A stretch of 64,000 nucleotides of DNA from Candidatus Roseilinea sp. (lineage in GTDB: Bacteria > Chloroflexota > Anaerolineae > J036 > Brachytrichaceae), in the NCBI GenBank assembly GCA_025055235.1, contig JANWYN010000113.1, positions 1-64,000 on the forward strand, given 5' to 3'. The translations under genes and the position numbers were made by a program. Of this stretch, positions 29,364 to 39,049 are shown piece by piece (within the stretch, counting starts at the first letter, position 1; each line of letters begins with the position of its first letter). The notes under the pieces are model-generated. The model ran no database searches. It was not told the DNA's origin and worked only from the letters and a program-made list of their open reading frames with translations.

Positions 29364-29444
29364 GAGTCGCTGGTTACCGGTTGCTAGTCGTTGGTCGCTT
29401 GCTAGTCGCTGGTTGCTGGTCGCTGGTCGCTAGTTGGCGGCTGG
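29364..29444. repeat. Heptanucleotide array, left flank of the four-helix-bundle gene
   Basis: Units TCGCTGG, TTACCGG, TTGCTAG, TCGTTGG, then TCGCTGG, TTGCTGG, TCGCTGG, TCGCTAG, TTGGCGG in 7-bp phase. It begins just upstream of the GNAT-argG start codon and contains the stop codon and last ~22 codons of the small protein gene. It is complementary to the array at 29819-29868. Confidence 0.9.
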
Positions 29445-29805
29445 AACGTGCTACTCTTTGGCGCAACGAGTTCAGTTGGCGACCGAGACTGTTCATTTCA
29501 TCGGCGAGTTGATGGCTATCTTCTTCGGGGAGACACGCGATGCGTAGCGCTATTTCTGATTGCGTTTCTAGCTCAGCCAACGAGCCAAGCGCTACTTCCA
29601 GAAATCGCCCAAACTCCTTTGCCGAACGACCGAAGCCTTCAGCGATATTGGAGGCGATTGACACCGCCGCTCTTCTCATTTGATTCGTCAAGCCATACTG
29701 CTCAGATTTTGGGAAGGCCTCTGTCAACTTGTAGACCGAGACGGCCAACGCAACGGCCTCTTGCCAGACGCGCAAATCTCGGTAGCTCCTGATCTTCTCC
29801 GACAT
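29374..29805 (-). CDS. S23/bAvd-like four-helix-bundle protein
   Basis: 143 aa. Matches the small four-helix-bundle family first known from 23S rRNA intervening sequences (S23, TIGR02436-type) and related to bAvd of diversity-generating retroelements: YRDLRVWQEAVALAV, then FPKSEQYGLTNQMRRAAVSI, SNIAEGFGRSAKEFGRFLEVA and GSLAELETQSEIALRI. These proteins are basic and thought to bind nucleic acid. The ATG at 29803-29805 has a perfect AGGAGG site. The last ~22 residues (RQLATSDQQPATSKRPTTSNR) and the stop are encoded by array units. Both sides are flanked by inverted arrays, so the gene looks like cargo of a repeat element placed between two arginine genes. Confidence 0.88.
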   Translation of the reverse strand: MSEKIRSYRDLRVWQEAVALAVSVYKLTEAFPKSEQYGLTNQMRRAAVSIASNIAEGFGRSAKEFGRFLEVALGSLAELETQSEIALRIACLPEEDSHQLADEMNSLGRQLNSLRQRVARSSRQLATSDQQPATSKRPTTSNR

Positions 29806-29818
29806 ACCGTTGCCTCCT

Positions 29819-29868
29819 CTACTAGCCACCAGCCACTAGCAACCAGCGACCAGCCACTAGCGACTAAC
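29819..29868. repeat. Heptanucleotide array, right flank of the four-helix-bundle gene
   Basis: CTAGCCA, CCAGCCA, CTAGCAA, CCAGCGA, CCAGCCA, CTAGCGA, CTAAC in 7-bp phase. It is the inverted partner of the left array at 29364-29444; for example AGCAACCAGCGACCAGC differs by one base from the complement of the left array. It ends 2 bp before the argG stop codon. Confidence 0.9.
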
Positions 29869-29870
29869 TC

Positions 29871-31310
<1,440 letters not shown>

Positions 31311-31316
31311 TCAGCG

Positions 31317-31718
31317 CTATAGCACGATGATGGCATCGGCAAAAGCCAGAAGGTCGTTAAGATCGTTCTGGATAACCGATGCAACGATGGCCAGGCCGAG
31401 CGTCTGGTAAGCGTGCACGGCGATGTTGCGAAAGCCGATCATTCTGTTTAGCCAATCACATGGCGCTGACGAGATCAAACCAGCGTCACGCAACAACGCG
31501 AATGCCTCGCGGCTAGATGATGGCACGCCTAGCTTGCGCCGGCGGATCACGTATGAAGCAAGATCAATTTTCTGCTCACAGGCGCGCAGCACGTTCAAGA
31601 TCGCTGCGTCCTGGCGCGTGTAATCCGAGAGGAAGTCGTCCGTCTGCGCGTATTCTTCACGGGCGCGCTTCACGCAGCGCTGGATGCTCTGCACTTTGTT
31701 AACGATGATATCGTCCAT
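31317..31718 (-). CDS. hepT: HepT-like ribonuclease toxin (DUF86)
   Basis: 133 aa. HEPN fold; the catalytic motif RxxxxHxY is present as RNIAVHAY near residue 103. HepT proteins cleave or are proposed to cleave RNA and are neutralised when the partner MntA adds AMP groups to a tyrosine next to the active site; the Y of this motif is that site. The gene starts 2 bp after the mntA stop, an arrangement typical of this toxin-antitoxin pair. It lies inside the arginine gene cluster. Confidence 0.88.
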   Translation of the reverse strand: MDDIIVNKVQSIQRCVKRAREEYAQTDDFLSDYTRQDAAILNVLRACEQKIDLASYVIRRRKLGVPSSSREAFALLRDAGLISSAPCDWLNRMIGFRNIAVHAYQTLGLAIVASVIQNDLNDLLAFADAIIVL

Positions 31719-31719
31719 A

Positions 31720-32160
31720 CTACACGTCGTACGCTCGGCGCGTCTCGCGGAACTGTCGCAGGATATCCGCCCGCTCTTCGTTGAGCTTCATGTAGAACGA
31801 CAAAGTCAGCATCTCGAACTCTCGACGCGCCGGCTCATCACCGGAATAGATTAGCTTGCCGGAATGAATGATCTGATTCTGAAAGACGGTAGAGACCAGG
31901 CGCAAGTTCACCAGGTCTACGTCTCTACGCACGTGCTTGGATAGCGCCAGCGCCGTATCGCTCAAGCGCAGATCGCCCGCGACACGCGCCTCCCTCACCG
32001 GCAGCAATACGGCAACATCTACATCGCTCCCTGCATGCTGCATGCCTTGCGCATAGCTGCCGAACAGATAAATGGCCTGCGTGGAAGGGAAGTCGCGCAG
32101 AATGATCGCGACCAATGCCTCGACCTGCTCCGCGGCCAACGCGTCTGCGTGCATCGCCAT
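31720..32160 (-). CDS. mntA: MntA-like nucleotidyltransferase antitoxin
   Basis: 146 aa minimal nucleotidyltransferase. The motif GSYAQGMQHAGSDVDVAVLL carries the GSx10DxD catalytic pattern. MntA proteins AMPylate the paired HepT toxin. The region VDLVNLRLVSTVFQNQIIHSG is typical of the family. It directly precedes hepT, with a 1-bp gap, and follows argB by 11 bp, so all are probably on one transcript. Confidence 0.88.
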   Translation of the reverse strand: MAMHADALAAEQVEALVAIILRDFPSTQAIYLFGSYAQGMQHAGSDVDVAVLLPVREARVAGDLRLSDTALALSKHVRRDVDLVNLRLVSTVFQNQIIHSGKLIYSGDEPARREFEMLTLSFYMKLNEERADILRQFRETRRAYDV

Positions 32161-32171
32161 ACCTCCAAGTT

Positions 32172-33404
32172 TTACGCAGGCGATGCAAACACCGTCCCGC
32201 CACCACTCGCCAGCCCGGCGAGATCGGTGATGCGCACCCGGCGCACGCCGGCGTCGAGCGCCTCCAGCGCCGTGCGCACCTTCGGGATCATGCCGCCGAA
32301 GATCGTGCCATCGGCAATCATCGCCTCGACCTGCGCCGCGGAGAGATGAGGGATGAGCAATTTATCTCGGTCGAATACCCCCGGCACATTGGTCACGAAC
32401 GTGAGCAAATCGGCGTCCACGGCAGCGGCAATCGCACCGGCGACGTGATCGGCGTTGACGTTGTAGATCTCGCCATCGCAGCCCAGCGACATCGGCGCGA
32501 TCACCGGCGTGAGGCCCTGTTCGATCCATGCTGTGAGCAGTGTGGCACGCACGCCGACCGGCCGGCCTACGAAGCCAAGGGCATCGTTCAGACGCTCTGC
32601 GCGGATCAAGCCGGCGTCGAGGCCGCTGAGGCCGATGGCATCTACGCCTTGCGCGATCAGGGCAGCGACCAGCCGTTTGTTGGCCAGCCCACTCAGCACC
32701 ATGAGCGCTGCGTCGCGCGTTTTGGCGTCGGTTACCCGCAGGCCATCTACGAACTGCGTCGGCGCGTTCATCAGAGTGAGCAGTTGGGTCAGCTCTTTGC
32801 CGCCGCCGTGCACGACGATCGGCTGTGCGCCGGCGCGCTTCATCTGCGCAACGGCGGCGGCGAATTGCGCTAAGAACGCCGGATCGTCCAGCTCGCTGCC
32901 GCTGACCTTGACCACCTGCATGCCGGACGGCTGCGCCGGTGACAGATTGAGCCCGAGATAGATGACGTCGGGGACGGTCGAGGCCTTGAATGGCGGAATC
33001 TCCGTGAAGCCGAGCTTACGATACAGCGCGATGGCGTCCGTTGCGTCGGCCCAGGTGCTGATAGCAACTTGTGCGAAGCCGCGCGCGCGGGCGATCTCGA
33101 TCACGTGTTGAGAAAGCGCACGCGCGATGCCTTTGCGGCGGTGCTCCGGCTGCACATACACGCGCTTCATTTCGACCAGCGCCGGCGTGTGCTGCGTCCA
33201 GGCGGCCGTGGCGACGGGCCGGCCATCGCACAGCGCCAGGAACATGCCGCCGCGCGGCGCGGCGTAGCGTCCGGGCAAGTCGCGCAAGTCCTGCGCCATG
33301 CGCTCACTGAAGCCGTTGGGTCGCTCCTGGAAGTATTCCAGCAGGAGTGCGCGAAACTGCTCGATCTGTTCCGGCGACGTCGCCTCGATGATCTCGATGT
33401 TCAT
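32172..33404 (-). CDS. argB: GNAT acetyltransferase fused to acetylglutamate kinase
   Basis: 410 aa. Residues 1-~150 are a GNAT domain (VYVQPEHRRKGIARALSQHVI acetyl-CoA loop, LYRKLGFTEIPPF). Residues ~160-410 are an amino acid kinase domain (VVKVSGSELDD, PIVVHGGGKELTQLL, NVNADHVAGAIA, FVTNVPGVFD) of the ArgB type that phosphorylates N-acetylglutamate. In known bifunctional NAGS-kinases the acetyltransferase is C-terminal, so the order here is reversed. The GNAT half may be an acetylglutamate synthase or an unrelated acetyltransferase. The start overlaps the argC stop by 4 bp. Confidence 0.9.
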   Translation of the reverse strand: MNIEIIEATSPEQIEQFRALLLEYFQERPNGFSERMAQDLRDLPGRYAAPRGGMFLALCDGRPVATAAWTQHTPALVEMKRVYVQPEHRRKGIARALSQHVIEIARARGFAQVAISTWADATDAIALYRKLGFTEIPPFKASTVPDVIYLGLNLSPAQPSGMQVVKVSGSELDDPAFLAQFAAAVAQMKRAGAQPIVVHGGGKELTQLLTLMNAPTQFVDGLRVTDAKTRDAALMVLSGLANKRLVAALIAQGVDAIGLSGLDAGLIRAERLNDALGFVGRPVGVRATLLTAWIEQGLTPVIAPMSLGCDGEIYNVNADHVAGAIAAAVDADLLTFVTNVPGVFDRDKLLIPHLSAAQVEAMIADGTIFGGMIPKVRTALEALDAGVRRVRITDLAGLASGGGTVFASPA

Positions 33405-34477
33405 CGCAACCCCTCACACTCGTCCAGGCCGAACATCACATTCATGTTCTGCACGGCCTGGCCGCTGGCGCCCTTCACCAGGTTGTCTATACACGAGACG
33501 ATCTGCAAGCGATCCGGCATGCCGGCGACGGGGTGTACCGAGAGCACGGCGTAGTTGGTGTGCGCGGCGTGGGCGATCGTCGCGATCTGGCCCTTGGGCA
33601 ACACGCGCACGAAAGGCTCGCCTTCGTAGCGCTGGGTGAAGATGGCGTGCCAGTCCTGCGCTGCTGCCTGCGGCGTCAGCCGGACGTAGATCATGCTCAA
33701 CATGCCGCGCGAGATGGGCAAGAGGTGCGGGCTGAAGATGACGTGAATCGTGGCTCGTGGATCGTGAGCTGGCTCCTCTCGATCCACGATCCACGATCCA
33801 CTGTCCCCATCACCTCGCCACGCCGCGTTCAGCTCCTGTTCGATCTCCGGCACGTGACGGTGCACGTGGCCGATGTTGTAAGGGGCAAGCGATTCGTTCA
33901 CCTCGACGAAGTGCGTCGTCTGTGATGGCTTGCGCCCTGCGCCACTCACGCCGCTCTTGCTATCGGCGATGATCACCGGATCGGCCAGCGCACCCAGCTC
34001 CAGCAGCGGCAGCAGGCCGAGGATGATGCTGGTGGGATAGCAGCCCGGGTTGGCCACGAGCTGCGCATCGGCGATGTCGCGCCGGTAAATTTCCGGCAGG
34101 CCATATACGGCCTCGTCGAGCAACTCGGGATAGGGGTGCGCGTGCTTATACCACTCGGCGTAGGCAGCGGCGTCGCGCAGCCGGAAGTCCGCCGAGAAAT
34201 CCACGACGCGCTTGCCGGCGTCCAGCGCGCGCTTGCACAGCTCGGCGCTCGCGCCGTGCGGCAAGCATGAGAAAACCACGTCCACCTGGTCGAGCGGCGC
34301 ATCATCCGCTTGCACCAGGGGCAGGTCGAACAAGCACGGCATCACGTCGCTCAGCCGCGCGCCGGCATGACTTTCGCTGTGCGCAAAGACGATGCGCGCC
34401 TGGCGATGCCGCGCCAGCCATTTGATCAATTCCGCGCCGGTGTAGCCGGTCGCTCCGAAGATGCCCACCTTGATCAT
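33401..34477 (-). CDS. argC: N-acetyl-gamma-glutamyl-phosphate reductase
   Basis: 358 aa. Rossmann start VGIFGATGYTGAELIKWL at residues 4-21, the catalytic cysteine in VANPGCYPTS (about residue 150), and FSPHLLPISRGML in the C-terminal domain. It reduces the ArgB product in arginine synthesis. About 22 residues around 223-245 (WIVDREEPAHDPRATIH) are encoded by an in-frame heptanucleotide array between the conserved VPEIEQEL and VIFSPHL blocks. The start codon also lies in another array. First gene of the leftward arginine cluster. Confidence 0.93.
   Translation of the reverse strand: MIKVGIFGATGYTGAELIKWLARHRQARIVFAHSESHAGARLSDVMPCLFDLPLVQADDAPLDQVDVVFSCLPHGASAELCKRALDAGKRVVDFSADFRLRDAAAYAEWYKHAHPYPELLDEAVYGLPEIYRRDIADAQLVANPGCYPTSIILGLLPLLELGALADPVIIADSKSGVSGAGRKPSQTTHFVEVNESLAPYNIGHVHRHVPEIEQELNAAWRGDGDSGSWIVDREEPAHDPRATIHVIFSPHLLPISRGMLSMIYVRLTPQAAAQDWHAIFTQRYEGEPFVRVLPKGQIATIAHAAHTNYAVLSVHPVAGMPDRLQIVSCIDNLVKGASGQAVQNMNVMFGLDECEGLR
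33745..33805. repeat. Heptanucleotide array inserted in frame in argC
   Basis: ATCGTGG, CTCGTGG, ATCGTGA are followed by a centre and then ATCCACG, ATCCACG, ATCCACT. The second half complements the first. It lengthens ArgC by about 22 residues in a surface region between two conserved blocks and does not break the frame. Confidence 0.9.
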
Positions 34478-34523
34478 CTTTCATCGTTCATCTTTCATTT
34501 GTCATTTGACCAAATGAAAGATG
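34473..34523. repeat. Heptanucleotide array carrying the argC start codon
   Basis: ATCTTTC, ATCGTTC, ATCTTTC, ATTTGTC, ATTTGAC are followed by AAATGAAAGATG, the complement. The start codon of argC (plus positions 34475-34477) is one of the array's CAT/ATG words, and no separate Shine-Dalgarno sequence is visible. Confidence 0.85.
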
Positions 34524-34525
34524 CA

Positions 34526-34568
34526 AAAATGGAAAGCCCCCAACACCGTCGCCGTGTGTCAGGGGCTT
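34526..34568 (-). terminator. Intrinsic terminator upstream of argC (end of the pot operon)
   Basis: On the minus strand AAGCCCC and GGGGCTT pair around an inner ACAC/GTGT stem, and a T5 run follows (plus positions 34526-34530). It is 160 nt after the potC stop on the same strand, so it most simply ends that operon. It could instead act as an attenuator in the argC leader. Confidence 0.65.
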
Positions 34569-34727
34569 CGCTGCAAAACCAAGCGCAGTCGAGATTCAGC
34601 CTCGTCGTGCGCGCGCGCATGCGCCGGACACACGGCCCGCGGAACGCGGACGACGGAAGCGAATCTCGAAAGCCACCATTTCGCCGCGCATTATATGGGG
34701 GTGAGAGCACATGTCAACGCTGGTCGC

Positions 34728-35513
34728 TCAATGCACGTCTGTTGTCCGGCTCGTCCACCGGTAGGCCAGGTAGATGGGGATGGTGGTAATGGCGATGACG
34801 ATGAAAGCCGCGACGTTGGTCACCGGCCGCTGGCGTGGCCGGGTGAGCTGGGCGAACATCCAGATCGGCAACGTTTGTTGCTGGCCGGCGGTGAACGTGG
34901 TGACGATCACTTCGTCGAACGACAACGCGAAAGCCAGCATCGCGCCGGCCAGCAGTGCCGTCGCCAGCTCCGGCAGGATCACATAGCGGAAGGTCTGGAA
35001 GCTGTTCGCGCCCAGGTCCATCGAAGCCTCAACCAGCGACTTGCTCATGCGCCGGAAGCGCGCCAGCGCATTGTTGTAGACCGTCACCACGCAAAACGTG
35101 GCATGGCCGATCACGATCGTCCAGAAGCTGAAGGGGATCTCGAACAGGCCGATGGACGAGCGCAGGGCGATGCCGGTGACGATGCCGGGCAGCGCGATGG
35201 GCAGCAACAGCAGCAACGAGATCGTCTCGCGGCCAAAGAAGCGCGTGCGATACACCGCTGCAGCAGCAAGCGTCCCCAACACCAGCGCGATGGCCGTGGC
35301 CACGATTGCCACTTGCAGCGACAGGCCCAACGCCCGCCAGAAATCGGGGCGCTGCAGCGTCACCGCGAACCAGTTCAACGTGAGACCCGGCGGCGGGAAG
35401 GTAAACGCTGCCTCCTCGACGTTGAAGGCGTAGAAGAGCACGATGAACAGCGGTATATGCAAGAACGCGAGCGCAGCGAATGCTGCGGCCTTCAGCCCGA
35501 ACGATGCTCTCAT
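34728..35513 (-). CDS. potC: Polyamine-type ABC transporter permease (PotC-like)
   Basis: 261 aa with six membrane helices. The permease loop is [23 protein letters not shown] (EAA-type, about residues 158-180). The N-terminal helix ends [14 protein letters not shown], the PotC pattern. With potB and potA it forms a spermidine/putrescine-type importer. No binding protein lies beside it; a PotD-like gene is at 44607 on the other strand. A 9-bp-word array separates it from potB. Confidence 0.88.
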   Translation of the reverse strand: MRASFGLKAAAFAALAFLHIPLFIVLFYAFNVEEAAFTFPPPGLTLNWFAVTLQRPDFWRALGLSLQVAIVATAIALVLGTLAAAAVYRTRFFGRETISLLLLLPIALPGIVTGIALRSSIGLFEIPFSFWTIVIGHATFCVVTVYNNALARFRRMSKSLVEASMDLGANSFQTFRYVILPELATALLAGAMLAFALSFDEVIVTTFTAGQQQTLPIWMFAQLTRPRQRPVTNVAAFIVIAITTIPIYLAYRWTSRTTDVH

Positions 35514-35520
35514 TTTATTC

Positions 35521-35641
35521 AGGGTGTCGTTGGTGTCGTTAGTGTCGCCAGTGTCATAGGTGTCGGTGGGTTGACACTTCCGACACTATTGACACCACTG
35601 ACACCCCCGACACCATCGGCACCACTCGCACTACAGACACC
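35521..35641. repeat. 9-bp GTGTC/GACAC array between potB and potC
   Basis: Five units beginning GTGTC (GTGTCGTTG, GTGTCGTTA, GTGTCGCCA, GTGTCATAG, GTGTCGGTGG) are followed by GACACTATT, GACACCACT, GACACCCCC, GACACCATC and a decayed end. The halves are complementary, so the whole potB-potC gap can form a hairpin. Confidence 0.9.
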
Positions 35642-35647
35642 AACTTC

Positions 35648-36553
35648 TCACAGCGCCTCCAGCGCGCCGGTGCGCTTGGCGATCAGCAAATAGACGATCA
35701 TCACGACGACCGGCACGATTGTGAACGCAGCCGCCAGCGGGATGTTGCCGCTGCTGCCCTGAAACGACAATACGGCCTGGCCGATGAAGAAGCTGGAATT
35801 GCCCAGCACCGTCGGCACGATGAAGTCGCCGAGGGTGAGCGAAAAGGTGAAGATCGAGCCGGCGATCACGCCCGGCATGGCCAGCGGCAACGTGACGTAG
35901 CGAAAGGTCGCGTTCGGCCGGGCGCCCAGATCGCCCGACGCTTCTAGCAGCGAGCGCGGCACGCGCTCTAGCGCCGCCTGCACCGGCAGGATCATATAGG
36001 GCAGCCACACATAGACAAACACGAAGAACACCCCGAGCGATGAAAAGGAGAGCGACGGCCCGCCGATGCCCGGTAGGCTCAACACTGCGTCGAGAACGCC
36101 GCTCAGCCCAAGCTGTTCGAAGAACCAGGTGATGATGCCCTCCTTCGCCAGGATCAGCTTCCACGCATACACGCGGATCAAGTAGCTCGACCAGAGCGGT
36201 AGCAGCACGGCCAGATAGAAGATCCCCTTCCAGCGCGGCGAGGCATAGCGCACGACGTAGTATGCGAGTGGGAAGGCGATGACCGCGCAGGCAATCGTCA
36301 CCACCGCTGCCATCAGCGCCGTGCGCAGGAAGATCTCCACATTGGCCGGCTGCAGCAACGCCAAGTAGTTCTGCAAGGTGAACTCGTGCACGACCTGGCC
36401 GGTGAAGTCATCCAAGCGCCAGAAGCTGTTCAGCAACAGCACCCCCAGCGGCGCGATGTAGAAGACCAGCATGTAAGCCAGCGGCGGCGCGAGCAACAGG
36501 AGCAGTGCCAACCACGGCCGCCTATAGATCGTCGTCGAGAGCGAGGTCAACAT
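35648..36553 (-). CDS. potB: Polyamine-type ABC transporter permease (PotB-like)
   Basis: 301 aa with six membrane helices. LLLLLAPPLAYMLVFYIAPL forms helix 1; the EAA loop is LLEASGDLGARPNATFRYVTLPL. NSFWRLDDFTGQVVHEFTLQNY in the first outer loop is typical of PotB/spermidine-type permeases. It pairs with the downstream PotC-like permease. Arrays of 9-bp words lie on both sides of it. Confidence 0.88.
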   Translation of the reverse strand: MLTSLSTTIYRRPWLALLLLLAPPLAYMLVFYIAPLGVLLLNSFWRLDDFTGQVVHEFTLQNYLALLQPANVEIFLRTALMAAVVTIACAVIAFPLAYYVVRYASPRWKGIFYLAVLLPLWSSYLIRVYAWKLILAKEGIITWFFEQLGLSGVLDAVLSLPGIGGPSLSFSSLGVFFVFVYVWLPYMILPVQAALERVPRSLLEASGDLGARPNATFRYVTLPLAMPGVIAGSIFTFSLTLGDFIVPTVLGNSSFFIGQAVLSFQGSSGNIPLAAAFTIVPVVVMIVYLLIAKRTGALEAL

Positions 36554-36576
36554 CTTTCCCGCGTGATTGTCTCAAT

Positions 36577-36635
36577 ACCTACGACACAAGCAACACCAAC
36601 GACACCTACGACACGAGCGACACCAGTGACACCAG
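36577..36635. repeat. 9-bp GACAC array between potA and potB
   Basis: Six units in strict 9-bp phase: CGACACAAG, CAACACCAA, CGACACCTA, CGACACGAG, CGACACCAG, TGACACCAG. One-directional, with no complementary half. Confidence 0.9.
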
Positions 36636-36644
36636 CCCCTTCCA

Positions 36645-37661
36645 CTATGCCAACCGCCGCAAGTGTTCGGGGTGCCACGCCAGCGTCACGCGCTGGCCAC
36701 GCGGCAGCTCATGAGAGTCGAGATTCTGCTCGATGACCACCAGATCGCCGCCGCTATCTAATTCGACCAGATAGCGCGTGTGCGTGCCCAAATACACGAC
36801 ATCGCGCACGACGCCGCGCGCCGATTGCAGGCCTTCAGCGACGCGCTCGTCCGCTGTACAGATGCGAATCTTCTCCGGACGAATCGAGATCGTGCCCGCC
36901 AGGCCGGTGAGGGCGCGCGCATGCTCGCCGCTCAGCAAATTCGACGTGCCCAGAAAGCCGGCGACGAACACCGTGGCCGGCTTTTCATACATCTCTTCCG
37001 GCGTGCCGATCTGCTCCACCTTGCCCTGGTTGAATACGGCGATGCGGTCGCTCATCGTCAACGCTTCCTCTTGATCGTGCGTAACGAAGACGAACGTGAT
37101 GCCAACCTTCTTTTGGATCGCTTTCAACTCGATCTGCATCTGCTGGCGCAGCTTGAGGTCGAGCGCGCCGAGCGGCTCGTCGAGCAGCAGCACGCGCGGG
37201 TGGTTGATGAGCGCGCGGGCCAGCGCGACGCGTTGGCGCTGGCCGCCGGAGAGTTGCGACGGCTTGCGCTGCTCGAACCCGCTCAACTGCACCAGGTCGA
37301 GCATCTCACGCACGCGCCGCATCCGCTCCGGCTTGGGCACTTTGCGGATCATCAAGCCGTAGGCGATGTTGTCGGCCACGTTCATGTGCGGGAAGAGCGC
37401 ATAGTCCTGGAAGACGGTGTTGACGTCGCGCTCGTAAGGTGGCTTGCCGGTCACGTCCTGGCCATGCAGGAAGACGCGGCCAGACGTAGGTTGATCGAAG
37501 CCGGCAATCAAGCGCAGGCACGTGGTCTTGCCGCTGCCGCTGGGCCCAAGCATGGTGAAGAACTCGCCGTCAGCGATGTCGAAGGTCACGTCGTCCACGG
37601 CGCGCACATCGCCGAAATGACGCGAAACGCGATCGAGACGTACGGCGTAATCGGACTGCAT
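36645..37661 (-). CDS. potA: Polyamine-type ABC transporter ATPase (PotA-like)
   Basis: 338 aa. Walker A is [10 protein letters not shown] (about residue 38), Q-loop [12 protein letters not shown], signature [15 protein letters not shown], Walker [15 protein letters not shown]-terminal TOBE domain follows ([21 protein letters not shown]), as in PotA. It powers the PotB/PotC channel. The ATG at 37659-37661 starts on the conserved N-terminus; the frame's 30 extra upstream codons run into a repeat. First gene of the potABC unit. Confidence 0.93.
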   Translation of the reverse strand: MQSDYAVRLDRVSRHFGDVRAVDDVTFDIADGEFFTMLGPSGSGKTTCLRLIAGFDQPTSGRVFLHGQDVTGKPPYERDVNTVFQDYALFPHMNVADNIAYGLMIRKVPKPERMRRVREMLDLVQLSGFEQRKPSQLSGGQRQRVALARALINHPRVLLLDEPLGALDLKLRQQMQIELKAIQKKVGITFVFVTHDQEEALTMSDRIAVFNQGKVEQIGTPEEMYEKPATVFVAGFLGTSNLLSGEHARALTGLAGTISIRPEKIRICTADERVAEGLQSARGVVRDVVYLGTHTRYLVELDSGGDLVVIEQNLDSHELPRGQRVTLAWHPEHLRRLA

Positions 37662-37705
37662 CGTTTGCTTGTGAAAGTGTACCGGTCTGGCCGAATTTGT
37701 CCATC

Positions 37706-37886
37706 GCACACGCGGCAGAGAGCGCATTCGCCAGCAAGGGCAAACTTGCATTGGGTAGAGCGCGCTCTGAATGGCCCGAACGGGCTGCCCCTAGCGCGCC
37801 GTCGCCAATGCATCATCGGCGCGGAACGGCATCTGCGCCCTACCGTGCGACATTTTTGCCCCCATCCGTGAATGCACACGCGGCAG
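37706..37886 (+). repeat. Dispersed ~145-bp structured repeat, copy B
   Basis: Contains GGGTAGAGCGCGCTC, CGGCGCGGAACGGC and CGCCCTACCGTGCGAC blocks shared with copies A and C, and TTTTTGCCCCC near its right end. The element is bracketed by a 13-bp direct repeat GCACACGCGGCAG (37706-37718 and 37874-37886), which could be a target duplication. The rest of the gap to 38194 holds no gene. Confidence 0.82.
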
Positions 37887-38028
37887 GGGTGGCGCATTTG
37901 AGCAGAGGTCTGCTTTCTCTAGAGGCTGTAGTCGGAGGAAAGAGCTTAATTTGGCGTTTACCATCTATTTCATGACGCGCAATTCAAACTTAATCAACAT
38001 CTCTTATCCTGACGCAATATATAGCCAT

Positions 38029-38150
38029 AGTGTTGCATAATTCACAGCATCCAATACTCGATTTGGATTGGTCGTGGGGGCTCTTGACGGAGCGATGAGC
38101 TGTTTGTCGGGCTATCTACACACAGGCAGTAGTGTTGCGTGATTCATGCA
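38029..38150 (+). promoter_or_regulatory. Two candidate CRP/FNR-like sites upstream of the exopolysaccharide genes
   Basis: TGTTGCATAATTCACA (38031-38046) and TGTTGCGTGATTCATG (38133-38148) share TGTTGCxTxATTCA, close to the TGTGA-N6-TCACA pattern. Related copies lie upstream of the secreted repeat protein at 60834-60896. The region is unusually AT-rich for the window. Regulator unknown. Confidence 0.4.
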
Positions 38151-38194
38151 GTGTTCCTCGATAGTCACGACAATCTGAGTGGCGAGGGACAGTC

Positions 38195-39046
38195 GTGACA
38201 GGATGGCGTTCGCTCGCAGATAGAACGCGCAGTCAAGTTTCGACAGATTCATCTCTCACAACAAGGCCGCCGGTTGACTATGCTGCGCAGGCTAATCCGC
38301 TAACGCAACAATTCCGGCCCATCAGAGTTGTTATGGTCGAGCTTTCTAATCAAACAGAGTTAGCACACTTCGATGCACAGGACGAGCAAGCACGGGACGA
38401 TCAAGCAATGATCCCGAAGCTCACTCGGGCACGCCGGCAATCGCGCCTGGATCAGGCGCTCAAAGCACTGATGGACTATGGGTTTACAGCAGTCGGCCTG
38501 ATATTGCTTTCGCCGTTGCTGATTGCGCTCGCCATCATCGTTAAGCTTGACAGCCCCGGGCCGGTGCTCTACCGCCGTCGCGTGATGGGCAAGGGCGGCA
38601 CGCAGTTCGATGCCTTCAAGTTCCGGACGATGTATATCAACGGCGATGAGATTCTGGCCGCTCAGCCGGAGCTGAAGGCTCAGCTCGAACGCGATCACAA
38701 GCTGCCAAACGACCCACGCGTGACGCGCTGCGGCCGGTGGATGCGTAAGTACAGCCTGGATGAGCTTCCGCAGTTGTTCAACGTCATGCTCGGCCAGATG
38801 AGCCTGGTCGGCCCGCGCATGATCTCACCGAAGGAATTGAGCCGCTACGGTGAGCATGCGGACGAGCTGCTCTCGGTCAAGCCGGGCATCACCGGCCTGT
38901 GGCAGATCTCTGGGCGATCCAACCTTCCCCCCGGCGAGCGCGTGCGCCTCGACATGGAATTCATCCGAACGCGCAGTGCATGGGGCGACCTCAAGCTGTT
39001 GCTTTTGACCATCCCTGCAGTGCTGCGGGGGCAAGGAGCTTACTGA
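38195..39046 (+). CDS. Undecaprenyl-phosphate sugar phosphotransferase (short type)
   Basis: 283 aa. One hydrophobic helix (about residues 93-115) followed by the sugar-transferase domain: [49 protein letters not shown] and [16 protein letters not shown]. It starts polysaccharide synthesis by moving a sugar-1-phosphate onto the lipid carrier. The GTG at 38195 has a GAGGGA site; an ATG at 38333 is an alternative that loses only non-conserved residues. First gene of the exopolysaccharide block; a second, longer phosphotransferase follows two genes later. Confidence 0.88.
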   Translation: MTGWRSLADRTRSQVSTDSSLTTRPPVDYAAQANPLTQQFRPIRVVMVELSNQTELAHFDAQDEQARDDQAMIPKLTRARRQSRLDQALKALMDYGFTAVGLILLSPLLIALAIIVKLDSPGPVLYRRRVMGKGGTQFDAFKFRTMYINGDEILAAQPELKAQLERDHKLPNDPRVTRCGRWMRKYSLDELPQLFNVMLGQMSLVGPRMISPKELSRYGEHADELLSVKPGITGLWQISGRSNLPPGERVRLDMEFIRTRSAWGDLKLLLLTIPAVLRGQGAY

Positions 39047-39049
39047 GAT

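Noticed and set aside
29364-29868. Diversity-generating retroelement suggested by the bAvd-like protein
   Set aside because: No reverse transcriptase, no template/variable repeat pair and no adenine-specific variation are visible in the window.
34526-34700. Arginine attenuator with a leader peptide upstream of argC
   Set aside because: A frame with several Arg codons exists, but Arg-rich frames are common at this base composition. The hairpin and T run also fit a terminator for the upstream pot operon on the same strand, and no competing anti-terminator hairpin was found by eye.
37706-37886. Treating copy B of the dispersed repeat as part of the potA coding region (longer open frame)
   Set aside because: The extra N-terminal residues are encoded by repeat-flanking sequence and are not conserved; the ATG at 37661 fits the family start.
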